Assembly (NCBI GenBank): GCA_019359315.1
Contig: JAHHHO010000026.1
Location: forward strand, 1 to 64,000
From: Myxacorys californica WJT36-NPBG1
GTDB lineage: Bacteria > Cyanobacteriota > Cyanobacteriia > Leptolyngbyales > Leptolyngbyaceae
Reading direction: 5' to 3'
Length of the DNA stretch: 64,000 bases
This document shows positions 1-8,580 of the stretch, piece by piece. The stretch's first letter is position 1; the number at the start of each line of letters is the position of its first letter. Under the pieces are notes generated by a model that was not told the origin of the DNA, ran no database searches, and worked only from the letters and a program-made list of their open reading frames with translations. A program made the translations under genes and the position numbers.

Positions 1-110
1 CCGGGTTGATAGCGTAAAAGCTCAAGCAGTTTGTCCCAGGGGCGTCGCTTAGAAGCGTTGGCGTTGACATTGCGGTTTAGGTTTAGCGTATTCAGCCCAA
101 CTTCACACAA
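1..110 (-). CDS. possible 5' part of an unidentified gene, cut by window edge
   Basis: An open frame runs leftwards off the window edge from a TTG at 110. It encodes a short Asn-rich stretch and then a basic/aromatic segment (KRRPWDKLLELLRYQP) that looks like real protein. No family is recognisable from so few residues. An ATG at 70 in another frame is an alternative. It would be divergent from the ferritin-like gene. Weak evidence. Confidence 0.25.
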   Translation of the reverse strand, partial: MCEVGLNTLNLNRNVNANASKRRPWDKLLELLRYQP

Positions 111-176
111 TTATCAACACAACCTAGTAAAGTGTTTGTCAGTCCTGTTCACGATAGATTCACCACGAATAAATTT

Positions 177-623
177 ATGAGAGACCTCGATACAGACAAG
201 GCGACACACTTGCTTAATTTGATCATGGAAGCAGAATTGGCGGGTGTTGTGCGTTACACCCATTATTCGCTGATGGTGACTGGACCAAATCGAATTCCGA
301 TCGTGCAGTTTCTCAAAGACCAAGCCAGTGAGTCGCTGATTCACGCTCAGCAAGCAGGCGAGATCTTAACTGGATTAAACGGGCATCCGAGTCTCAAAAT
401 TGCTCCCGTTGAGGAAACTCATAAGCACTCAATCTATGACATTTTGCTAGAGAGCCTGAATCACGAAGCCTCTGCCTTAACTTTGTATAAACAACTCTTA
501 GAAGTGGTAGAAGATGCCAGTATTTATCTTGAAGAATTTGCCCGGGGTATGATCGGGCAAGAAGAATTGCATGGGATGGAATTACGAAAGATGCTACGCG
601 ACTTTCAACCTAACGCAAGCTAG
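177..623 (+). CDS. ferritin-like (bacterioferritin-type) diiron protein
   Basis: A 148-residue all-helical protein of the ferritin-like superfamily, probably an iron-storage or ferroxidase protein of the cytosol. Likely metal ligands are the Glu in EAELAGVVRYTHY (about residue 18), the ESLIH segment of helix 2, the Glu of LNHEASAL in helix 3 and EELH in helix 4, which match the four-helix diiron pattern. In helix 2 the Glu-His spacing is ExxxH rather than the ExxH of classical Bfr. I recall this spacing from cyanobacterial relatives, so it is probably a subfamily trait. The ATG at 177 starts just before the conserved fold; an in-frame GTG at 132 would add 15 residues. Neither start has a good ribosome binding site. 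Confidence 0.8.
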   Translation: MRDLDTDKATHLLNLIMEAELAGVVRYTHYSLMVTGPNRIPIVQFLKDQASESLIHAQQAGEILTGLNGHPSLKIAPVEETHKHSIYDILLESLNHEASALTLYKQLLEVVEDASIYLEEFARGMIGQEELHGMELRKMLRDFQPNAS

Positions 624-628
624 TTGTG

Positions 629-1080
629 TTATCCAATGCGAGCGCCAACGCCACCAAGTTCGATCCCTAGCACACCCAAAACAGCACTACCTAGCCAATA
701 AAACTAACGCTAGGTAGGAGCTTTGCGATCGCATTAGAAGTGAAACATCTAATGCGTAAGTAGAAAACGTTGTGTATGACCCGAGAAACCCAACCGCAAA
801 AAATAAGCGAAGTTCGGGTGAAGCGATTGACTTCAGTAACGGCCATGTGATGAACAATCCTATGGCAAACGAGCCTGTGACATTAATTAAAATGTTCTGA
901 ATCGGAATCACTGCTAAACCAACGAATAGAGAAAAGTGTTAAATAATATCGAGTTAATGCGCCCGGAATTGCTCCTAAACTAATTGCTAGTGGTGCACAC
1001 AGTCCAGGATTAATTAATGCGAGCCATGCAACGGGTCCATCCACGATCGTGACTAGCTGCTGGATTAAATTTACGAGCAT
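629..1080 (-). pseudogene. crcB: crcB/fluC fluoride channel, broken by two frameshifts
   Basis: The minus strand carries a whole CrcB (Fluc fluoride exporter) gene spread over three frames. The first piece starts at 1080 and has LGAIPGALTRYYLTLFSIRW. The frame then changes near 900-915, and the second piece continues with NVTGSF and the hallmark FLGSYTTFSTYALD. A second change near 695 moves the reading to LGSAVLGVLGIELGG, ending at a stop at 629-631. Joined, the pieces give a colinear, normal-length four-helix channel subunit. Two independent indels in one gene suggest real decay or a recent inactivation; assembly or read errors are the alternative. Confidence 0.85.
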
Positions 1081-1152
1081 TCTCGACGTTTATAGAAAAT
1101 CGTCTTAATTATTCTCAACGTCATGGCAGCAGAATGCAATGTTATTTAAGTC

Positions 1153-1197
1153 AGCAGATTCAGTAGAAATTCTGAAAGAACTTCTACTGAATCTGCT
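1153..1197. terminator. 16-bp perfect inverted repeat between two minus-strand genes
   Basis: The arms AGCAGATTCAGTAGAA (1153-1168) and TTCTACTGAATCTGCT (1182-1197) are perfectly complementary with a 13-nt loop. The repeat lies downstream of the glycosyltransferase ending at 1329 and upstream of the crcB remnant. Read on the minus strand it is a very stable stem but lacks a long T-tract, so it may be a terminator or an mRNA-stabilising hairpin. Confidence 0.6.
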
Positions 1198-1328
1198 TAA
1201 TCTCAATAACCTATCAAACCTAAACCTGATTATTGGAGGAAGCGATCGACAGAACTTCTGAGCGATCGCTTGTCACACCCTCTCACTGTTATAGTGATTC
1301 AATTCAAAGTTGTATGATGTCAGTTAGA

Positions 1329-2459
1329 CTAACACTCAACTGCACTTGCAACTCTGGAGACAACTGGAGCTTCTACGAACACATCAGAAGAGCGAGAAGG
1401 TGCTCCATAGCGGGATGTCAACTGATCTGCAAACGACTGAACATAGACATTGTGGTTGTGCTGTTGCATCACAAAATCATAGCCCTTCTGAGCAAGAGCT
1501 TCAGCTTTTTCAGGCTGATTTAGTAGATCTGTGATTGCCTGTTTCATCCCATCTACATCTCCAGGATTGACACCAATAATGTATCCGCTGTCAATAACTT
1601 CTTCAACCAGTCCGGGCGTCCGTGTCATGATCACAGGTCTCCGACACGCCATTGCTTCAAACAATGTGGTTAAGCCTGCTTGGTAGTTATGATCCAGTAG
1701 ACTGATGACTACAACATCAGAGTCGCGATACAACTGACGCAGTTCATGCCAGTCGTGGTAGCGACAGACCATGTTGCTTGGCAACACTTTCGGCATATTG
1801 CGCAAAGACGCTTTTGCATCAGGAGACACGGCTGATGCTCGGACATCTATATCTAAATTGGCAACTGCCGCTGCCAACGTGTGATAGTCTCGGCTTTCTA
1901 GCCCACCGCTGCCAATAAGAGGACGTTTTTTAGGCGCTGACGGCGCTGCTGGCGTAAAAAAGCGAATATCGGTGTGCTGCTCTCGGAACAGAGAAACTCG
2001 ATCAGACGGTAACTGCAAATACTGTTGCAGAAACTCTGCTTTAAAGACGGTATTGGTCATGAACAGATCAATCCGCTGCTTCAGACCAAATAGTTTCATC
2101 GCTAATTTCGCTCTTGGTCGGTCAGGATTGTGCATGAAGACCACGAGTTTGGGCGCGTTTTGAGGATTGCAAAGGGCAGCGATCGCAAATCCAACAGTTT
2201 CTCCAATGCAGAACACTACGTCTTCACTGCCTAATTGAGCTACGAGCCGTCGTGCCAATGCCCAATCTTGAGGACGCCCAACTAATTTTGAATACGCTTT
2301 ATCGAGCAGTGAAATCGCGTCTTGACCGGGCAAGTGAATCGTTGCATTAAGAAGCTTTCCAGCATCAGTCATGCAGTGCCGTGGACGCTGGTCAGCATCT
2401 GCTTCCTGAGCAATTTTGTCGAGGTCAAACGGATGGTTTAAAACGAGATGATAACGCAC
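1329..2459 (-). CDS. GT4-type glycosyltransferase (GT-B fold)
   Basis: A 376-residue putative cytosolic glycosyltransferase, probably adding a sugar to the lipid-linked exopolysaccharide repeat. The C-terminal half has the GT4 donor-binding pattern: an EAMACRRPVIMTRTPGLVEEV segment with the E(x7)E-like element, followed by the IIGVNPGD region typical of the family. The N-terminal half is divergent, so donor and acceptor cannot be predicted. The GTG start at 2459 is supported by AAGGAG six bases upstream. It is the last gene of a minus-strand set with the flippase and the GH9 protein but is separated by 367 bases, so it may have its own promoter. Confidence 0.8.
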   Translation of the reverse strand: MRYHLVLNHPFDLDKIAQEADADQRPRHCMTDAGKLLNATIHLPGQDAISLLDKAYSKLVGRPQDWALARRLVAQLGSEDVVFCIGETVGFAIAALCNPQNAPKLVVFMHNPDRPRAKLAMKLFGLKQRIDLFMTNTVFKAEFLQQYLQLPSDRVSLFREQHTDIRFFTPAAPSAPKKRPLIGSGGLESRDYHTLAAAVANLDIDVRASAVSPDAKASLRNMPKVLPSNMVCRYHDWHELRQLYRDSDVVVISLLDHNYQAGLTTLFEAMACRRPVIMTRTPGLVEEVIDSGYIIGVNPGDVDGMKQAITDLLNQPEKAEALAQKGYDFVMQQHNHNVYVQSFADQLTSRYGAPSRSSDVFVEAPVVSRVASAVEC

Positions 2460-2826
2460 CGGATTCTCCTTTAAATGAGGATGGAATGAGATGTCTTACA
2501 AAGTCTGACTAGTCTGAGGTGAAGTGCTTCACACGAAGTCAGTACCCTAAGCTCCTGAAGCTGCTCTACGAATAGACTTGAAATTGCCTTCTGGGTACAG
2601 TGTAGTGTAAATACTGAGGACAATATTATATGTATCATCTATCACTTCATCTAGCTAAATGAAAATTTTACAGAAATCCCTGCAGAGATAAAGTTTTCGC
2701 GAATCTGAAACCAGATGTCTCCGTATAAGAGATGCAACACGTCATATGCTTCAGACAAAGCTACGCCCTAGCAGCCTGACAGATTGAGCTACTAGGGCGT
2801 AGAGAAAATTGACGAGACTTTAAGTT
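2460..2826. other. intergenic region
   Basis: No gene is supported. It contains the GTG-start ribosome binding site of the downstream glycosyltransferase and, at its right end, a strong inverted repeat (2761-2802). The middle part is AT-rich and probably holds the glycosyltransferase promoter. Confidence 0.5.
2761..2802 (-). terminator. inverted repeat after the flippase gene
   Basis: CTACGCCCTAG (2761-2771) pairs perfectly with CTAGGGCGTAG (2792-2802). It sits 25 bases beyond the stop of the flippase gene on the minus strand, the usual place for a factor-independent terminator. The T-tract is weak (CTTTG), so termination is likely but not certain. Confidence 0.55.
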
Positions 2827-4188
2827 CTAAAGAATGACATCAATGGGGGTTCCAAACCCTAAGATTTTTCTACCGACTAGCAGAATGGCAAGAAGCACTG
2901 CAAACATCGCCGTCGCTATAACATCTTGGGTTATGCAGGACAGCTTTTCTTTTTTAAGCGCAAAGAGATTCACGACATAAAGCGGAAAATCACTGAAAGC
3001 AATTACTGCAATCGCTCCTAGCGTCTGGTAAAGCGAGAATGCTATAGGTAATCCACCGACAATCGTAATAAATCGTGCCAAGTTGCTTTGAGCAGAATAC
3101 ATTGGTTTTCCAATTGCTAGTAGCGCTGGACTCGTGCTGTAAAACAAGACTGAAAACCAGATTCCACAGGCTAAAACCGGCAGCATCCAAGTGGCTTGCT
3201 GATACTGATCCCAATGCTGATTACGACCCCTATACAGTGCAACAATCAGCCAATCCCCAAAACAAACAAGCAATGCTAGAAAGCCAGCTAGCCCAATTAA
3301 TATGAGCCAACGTTTGCGTACAATTTTGTGACGCAGTTCATGACGAGGCAAATCGAGCTGATTTGCGATCGCTGGAAAAATCACTCGACTACTCAACTGT
3401 CGAATGACTTCTCGCGGGATACTGGCCAGTGTGTTTGCGATCGTATAAATTCCTAACTGCTGGAACGAGAGCAACTTTGCCAAGAGTAACCGATCGGACT
3501 GGTCTGCGACAAACATGAAGGCAGACGCGACCGCCATCCATTTGCCAAACGATCGCAGTTCCGCCAGACATTCTCGATCCCACGCTAAACGATTGGAGTA
3601 GCCCGGAATTAATAAATGGCTTCCTACTAAATTCAACACTGCACCAGATAAAGTTCCGAGCGCCAAGGAGTAAACTGAAGGACTAACCCAGCACAGCCCA
3701 ATCAAAATTGAGAACGCCAGCACCTGAAGCACCAATTCATAAATGGTTAGCCTACCCAAGTCTAAGCGACGTTGCAACGTATGAATTGCCGTTGAGGAAC
3801 ATCCATCAAGTACTGAAGAGAAGCAGACCAAAGGAATCAGGATAAACAGCCGATCATCTCCGTAGAATTTTGTAATGGGGTACGTTAACAGCAGGCTGAT
3901 CAACCAGATTTGAACCCCGCGAATGATCTGAAGTGTCCAAGCTGTATTCAGAAAGATTGGATCTTCTCCTCGCTTATTGTTAACAATGCTTTGAGAAATT
4001 CCAAAATCTGAGAACAGTTCAATTCCCATGCGTAGCGTGACTACAAATGCCATCAATCCGAAAAATTCGGGCACTAGTAAGCGCGTGAGAATCAAATTGT
4101 TGACCAGCCGCAGCGCTTGCCCTGATCCATAGCCAAGAATGGTCCAGATTGCACCCCGAACGGCGAGCTTTTTGAGAGAGGCAGCCAT
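2827..4188 (-). CDS. Wzx-type oligosaccharide flippase (MOP superfamily)
   Basis: A 453-residue polytopic membrane protein with about 12-14 hydrophobic segments. It is a polysaccharide-biosynthesis exporter of the RfbX/Wzx family, which flips lipid-linked repeat units across the plasma membrane. The N-terminus (AASLKKLAVRGAIWTILGY) and the following SGQALRLVNNLILTRLL segment match the family signature. I start it at the ATG 4188, two bases after the stop of the upstream GH9 gene; this indicates translational coupling. An upstream in-frame start at 4242 would overlap the GH9 gene by about 50 bases and is less likely. The substrate is unknown. Confidence 0.88.
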   Translation of the reverse strand: MAASLKKLAVRGAIWTILGYGSGQALRLVNNLILTRLLVPEFFGLMAFVVTLRMGIELFSDFGISQSIVNNKRGEDPIFLNTAWTLQIIRGVQIWLISLLLTYPITKFYGDDRLFILIPLVCFSSVLDGCSSTAIHTLQRRLDLGRLTIYELVLQVLAFSILIGLCWVSPSVYSLALGTLSGAVLNLVGSHLLIPGYSNRLAWDRECLAELRSFGKWMAVASAFMFVADQSDRLLLAKLLSFQQLGIYTIANTLASIPREVIRQLSSRVIFPAIANQLDLPRHELRHKIVRKRWLILIGLAGFLALLVCFGDWLIVALYRGRNQHWDQYQQATWMLPVLACGIWFSVLFYSTSPALLAIGKPMYSAQSNLARFITIVGGLPIAFSLYQTLGAIAVIAFSDFPLYVVNLFALKKEKLSCITQDVIATAMFAVLLAILLVGRKILGFGTPIDVIL

Positions 4189-4190
4189 GA

Positions 4191-6569
4191 TTAATTTGCG
4201 TTCCTTAAATTCGGAGCAGTTTGAGCAGCGAGGTAACCCCAAACATAAGCTGTGGGGGAAATTGACTGCATCACAGTGAATTCAGTTGCCATTGGGAACA
4301 GGAACACATCAAAGTAGGATTCAACGGTAGGCCAAGTGTTGGGAGCAGGAAAAATGGAAGGTTTAAGCAGTTCAATTGTCCAAAAATCGCCGTATCGAAC
4401 CGGATCATAGGGGCCATAAACTGTTATTCCCGGTGGAGGAGCTTGTCCCAACATGCGCTGATCAATGACTAGCGGATTTTGGGGGCTACGGTGTCCAAGG
4501 CCTGTTGTGTAAGTCATATTATCGGGATTCGCTCCCAACGAAAACTGACTTGCCAAAACACTTCCTTTAAGGTATTTGGGATTGTTGGTGAGATAATGGG
4601 CACGCACCATTGCAACGGCTTTAGGAGCGCCGAGTCCAGCTCCCCACCCAATCGGTTCGTAGGGATGCTGTTTTGACCACTTGAATGCTGTCGTATCAGT
4701 CAAAGCGGTCACCGCATCTGCTTCTCGGATCAGCGCATTAAACGCATTCTGTTGAACGGTGCGATCGGTTTGATTTTGAGACAACCGAGCATACAAAAAT
4801 GCAGCATCTCGCTGATTATGCTTATCCCACTCATTCGTTTCTTGCTTTGCATCTTTAAACACAGTCGTTTGTAGAAAAACTTGATGCCATTTAGAGTCTC
4901 CTGTCAATCGATATAGCTCTAGAGCCGCTATGTTTCGGGCATCGCGAACTTGCCAACGACCCGCATCTGCAGACTGCCGATCTGCATACTGAACGGCTCG
5001 GACTGCGCTCAATTGGTAGTCTTGAGCGCGTTTAGCATCTTTGAACTTAAACCAATGGGCCGCCCGGGCGGCCACACTCGCATAGAGGTAGCTTGACCAA
5101 GCATCGGGCGCATAGGCAAGCACTGTTGTCGATTCTTGCCAACTCGCTTCTCCAGTCTTTGGATCAATCTCAGATTGAATTCCCCCCCGAATCCCGCCAT
5201 CAGAAGTTTGCAACCGCTTATAGAAATCAATATTCCATAAAGCTTCATCTACAACATCTGGAATTGAATTTTTGGATTCAGGAAGATTGAGATTGACCTG
5301 ACTAAAATAGGTGGGCGCAAGTTCCTGCATTTCCAGCAGCGATCGCGAGACGTCAACATGCTGAATTCGGCGATCCCAATCACCAGCATCAAAGTAGCCC
5401 CCCCACGCATTTGGAAGTTTCTCATTTATTTTGCTTTTGGCAATCACCTTTGAGAAATCATCGGCTCCGATTCCTTGATCGACACTTGCAAGAGACTTGG
5501 TAGTCGCGTAGACTGTCGTGCCATCTTTGGGATGAAACGGACGAGGACGCTTCACACTTGTATGGGGCGGACCTAGCTCAATTCCACTACGCTGATGATA
5601 CAGTCCTCGTGCAGACACATAAAACGCTTGCTGCCAAACAGTTTGATCAATCTGAAAAGATAGGGAACAGCCAACTGTGTCAACACAAGCTCGATAACGC
5701 CCAGGAGCCTGCAACGACGTGAAATCCAGAAGATGGACATCGGTAAGGGTGTGATTGCGATTCTCTGGATCTTCGGGTTGATTGCTTGCTCTAGAGAGCT
5801 TCGTTTTACCTGTGTACACTGATCGGTTTGTCGCTTCATCAATCACCGAAAAGTTGAGTCCTTGTGGATATGTAGCTTTTCCGCCACTGCCCATCCAAGT
5901 TGATAGAAAAGCAACCTTTGCTGAGTCATTTGGATGAAAGCCCAATTGTGAAACATGAACTGCCTCACTGCGAGTGGCATTAGGTTCGTACTTGAATGAC
6001 AACCGCTCAACATTTCCACCAGAAAAATTGAGTTGATAGGTTTTGCCAGGTTTAAGCGCAGAGGGAAGCTTGAGATAGACCGTATGTGCGACTGGAAAAT
6101 CAAATTTCCACGCACCCGTTCGCGCCATGTTGGTTGGCTTGCTTTTTCTAAAAACAGCCGTAGGAGTTATGCCCGATGAATAACTCGAATCGCTTGAAGA
6201 CGTAATTTTATAGCTCGTTTGCTGATCTGCCCACTGAGGATCTAGCCGCGCACCGACAACCTGATCAAATGTACGTAGAATATTGCGCTGCGGGCCCACA
6301 AGAGAACCAATTTCTTGTCCCCTTCGGCTCACCCAGTCATCTCCAACCGGACGAGGTTGTTTCACCTGATCGCCAAACTGCTTCTGGTACGGGACTTGCT
6401 TGCCCAGAACTACTTGCCCTGAGTTGATTTGGAGTGCCAGAATATCTGGTTTCACTAAATAGGCTTGAGAAACTTTAATCTGCGGACGATCGCCTGCCAC
6501 TACGTCTGCTGAACAGCCAGCTAGCAGAACAGCAAAACTAATTGAAATTAATCGTTGCAACCCATTCAT
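4191..6569 (-). CDS. family 9 glycoside hydrolase (cellulase-like) lipoprotein
   Basis: A 792-residue secreted protein with a lipoprotein signal (lipobox LAGC about residues 16-19), an N-terminal Ig-like CelD_N domain and a C-terminal (alpha/alpha)6 GH9 domain. GH9 landmarks are FDAGDWD near residue 391 (catalytic Asp), LGANPDNMTYTTGLGHRSP near 680 and the ATEFTV segment near 762, whose Glu is the expected proton donor. It should cleave beta-1,4-glucan or a related polymer at the cell envelope. It is coupled to the flippase gene, so it probably trims, releases or edits the exported polymer rather than digesting food cellulose. The ATG at 6569 gives the signal peptide directly; a start at 6593 adds eight residues. 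Confidence 0.88.
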   Translation of the reverse strand: MNGLQRLISISFAVLLAGCSADVVAGDRPQIKVSQAYLVKPDILALQINSGQVVLGKQVPYQKQFGDQVKQPRPVGDDWVSRRGQEIGSLVGPQRNILRTFDQVVGARLDPQWADQQTSYKITSSSDSSYSSGITPTAVFRKSKPTNMARTGAWKFDFPVAHTVYLKLPSALKPGKTYQLNFSGGNVERLSFKYEPNATRSEAVHVSQLGFHPNDSAKVAFLSTWMGSGGKATYPQGLNFSVIDEATNRSVYTGKTKLSRASNQPEDPENRNHTLTDVHLLDFTSLQAPGRYRACVDTVGCSLSFQIDQTVWQQAFYVSARGLYHQRSGIELGPPHTSVKRPRPFHPKDGTTVYATTKSLASVDQGIGADDFSKVIAKSKINEKLPNAWGGYFDAGDWDRRIQHVDVSRSLLEMQELAPTYFSQVNLNLPESKNSIPDVVDEALWNIDFYKRLQTSDGGIRGGIQSEIDPKTGEASWQESTTVLAYAPDAWSSYLYASVAARAAHWFKFKDAKRAQDYQLSAVRAVQYADRQSADAGRWQVRDARNIAALELYRLTGDSKWHQVFLQTTVFKDAKQETNEWDKHNQRDAAFLYARLSQNQTDRTVQQNAFNALIREADAVTALTDTTAFKWSKQHPYEPIGWGAGLGAPKAVAMVRAHYLTNNPKYLKGSVLASQFSLGANPDNMTYTTGLGHRSPQNPLVIDQRMLGQAPPPGITVYGPYDPVRYGDFWTIELLKPSIFPAPNTWPTVESYFDVFLFPMATEFTVMQSISPTAYVWGYLAAQTAPNLRNAN

Positions 6570-7165
6570 GGCGTTTAGCTTAGCGCAAATCATTTTTCAA
6601 CACTCTGCAACAACTGCTTCGATGCATCCGTAGTCTTTTAAGAAGAATTACTATAGTTCACCTGGTTAAGTGAAGTAGCTTCGACTATTTTAGAATTTGC
6701 GCCAACTACGAGATGCACCTAAGAAGCGCTGCTAGCCTATCAAAAAAGCGCATTATTCTAGAAAAAACCAGATCAAAGTTCATCAATTTGTTACTTAGTC
6801 TTTAAAGTCTTTTAATCTCAAACATGATTCTGCGACTTATGATTGCCTTAAGTTTCAGCCATAGTTGCCCTAACGGATACATTTCCTTCGTTGGGCAGGT
6901 CAAGCTACTGTCCCTTAAGGAAGAAGTTTCAAAATTCTAGTTTTTACAATGGCAGTACTTTCCCGGAGCAGCCGAAAAGTTTGTTCTACATTTTTCAGCA
7001 TATGCGTATAGCTTACTTAGAACTAGCGTATTTTTGAATCCAAATCTTCTTCAAATCCTGACACTTAGTTAGGTAGCTAAGTTACGCAAAACCTTTCCGT
7101 TTTGCTCATTTCCAACTGACTCAGTGTGCATTGCCTTACTCCTACATTTGAGAGCGTTTTTGACG
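6570..7165. other. divergent promoter region between GH9 and a glycosyltransferase
   Basis: About 590 bases without a supported gene between two divergent transcription units. It is moderately AT-rich and contains a small dyad TTCAC-N8-GTGAA near 6657. It must hold promoters for both directions; no specific -10/-35 pair is convincing. Confidence 0.45.
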
Positions 7166-8434
7166 ATGAGCAAAAAGATTTTTATAGTTTCCCCCGTAAG
7201 TTTACGCAAGGTAAACGGGCAGTTAGGATTAGATGAACAAACGTGTGAAAAACTAGTTCGATGGACTGAAAGCTTTGAGCAAGTTGTTTTTGCATGTACT
7301 GTGTTGCCACAGCAAGTCACACCATCAAGCTCTGAGACTTGGAGAGCGATTGATGACTTGCCCTGCCGAGATCGCATTGAATTTGTACTTTTGCCCTACG
7401 CTTACCGCATTCAAGACTTCATCCGAACCTATCGCAAAACCCGACAGCTTCTTAGAGCCAAGATTCGCGAGTCTCAGTATCTTTGTTTCTCACCTTGCGT
7501 TTTAGTAGGCGATTGGTCAGGCATCGCCTGTCTAGAAGCGATGAAGCTAAATCGACCCTACGCCGTTTCGACAGATCGCGTCGAGTACCAAGTAATTTGG
7601 AGAACCCTGAATAGCTATCCACTAAAGCATCGCATCAAAGAACTTTTGCTGCTGCCTCTCATGCAGCCCTACCTAAAATTCTTGATTCAACGCAGCCGCT
7701 TGGGGCTGTTTCAGGGACAAGAATGCTATGAAGTATTTTCTCAATTCTGCAACAATGCTCACTGCGTCTATGATGTTCATACCCGAAAGGAAGACCAAAT
7801 TAGCCGCGATAGGCTGAGCAATAAAATTGATCAGCTCGTTCAGGGACAACCTCTTAAGATTGGATATGTCGGGCGAGCATCAGAGATGAAGGGCGGGCTG
7901 GACTGGATACGAGTCATTTACCGTCTTTATGAAGCGGGTGTGAAGGTCAACGCAACTTGGTTAGGTGATGGGGAGTTGTTACCCCAGATGAAACAGCTTG
8001 CAGCGGATCTTGGGATTCGAGATTGCATTCACTTTGAGGGATTTGTAGGAGATCGCCAGAAAATTCTAAAAATCTTACGCCAACAGCATCTTTTTCTCTT
8101 TTGTCACAAAACTCCAGAATCGCCGCGCTGTCTCATCGAAGCATTAGTTTCGGGATGCCCAATCGTCGGATACGACAGTTCTTATCCTAGGGGACTGGTT
8201 GCAGCACAGGGTGGAGGACTGTTTTCCCCCATAAACGACGAAGTTACGTTAACTAGACACATTATTCAGCTCAATGTCGATCGATCAAGGTTGTGCCTTC
8301 TAGTGCAAGAAGCGGCGCGAACAGGACAACGATTTGATGAAGAAACTGTGTTCCATCATCGAAGTGGCTTGATCAAGAAACATCTCCCTGCTAAACCTGA
8401 CTCAGTAATATCCATCGCTCCTTACTCCTGCTAG
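7166..8434 (+). CDS. GT4-family glycosyltransferase
   Basis: A 422-residue putative GT-B glycosyltransferase. The C-terminal half contains KIGYVGRASEMKGGLDWI, a WLGDGELLPQM segment, FEGFVGDRQKIL and CLIEALVSGCPIVGYD, the ordered GT4 motifs for nucleotide-sugar binding. The N-terminal domain is divergent. The ATG at 7166 starts the predicted first beta strand (KKIFIVSPV); a GTG at 7124 is possible but adds an unlikely leader. It precedes the polymerase-like gene by 146 bases on the same strand and likely works in the same polysaccharide pathway. Confidence 0.85.
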   Translation: MSKKIFIVSPVSLRKVNGQLGLDEQTCEKLVRWTESFEQVVFACTVLPQQVTPSSSETWRAIDDLPCRDRIEFVLLPYAYRIQDFIRTYRKTRQLLRAKIRESQYLCFSPCVLVGDWSGIACLEAMKLNRPYAVSTDRVEYQVIWRTLNSYPLKHRIKELLLLPLMQPYLKFLIQRSRLGLFQGQECYEVFSQFCNNAHCVYDVHTRKEDQISRDRLSNKIDQLVQGQPLKIGYVGRASEMKGGLDWIRVIYRLYEAGVKVNATWLGDGELLPQMKQLAADLGIRDCIHFEGFVGDRQKILKILRQQHLFLFCHKTPESPRCLIEALVSGCPIVGYDSSYPRGLVAAQGGGLFSPINDEVTLTRHIIQLNVDRSRLCLLVQEAARTGQRFDEETVFHHRSGLIKKHLPAKPDSVISIAPYSC

Positions 8435-8580
8435 ATAAAACTTTCAGTAATATCTCATCAGTAATGTTTCAGATGAATGATAGGCACGTGGAGCAGGGAG
8501 TAAAGCATCAAAACCGCCTACTCTAGATAGCAGAACTTTCAACGCTGGGAGTTCTTTTGTGAAACCACAGAATTTGTGCC

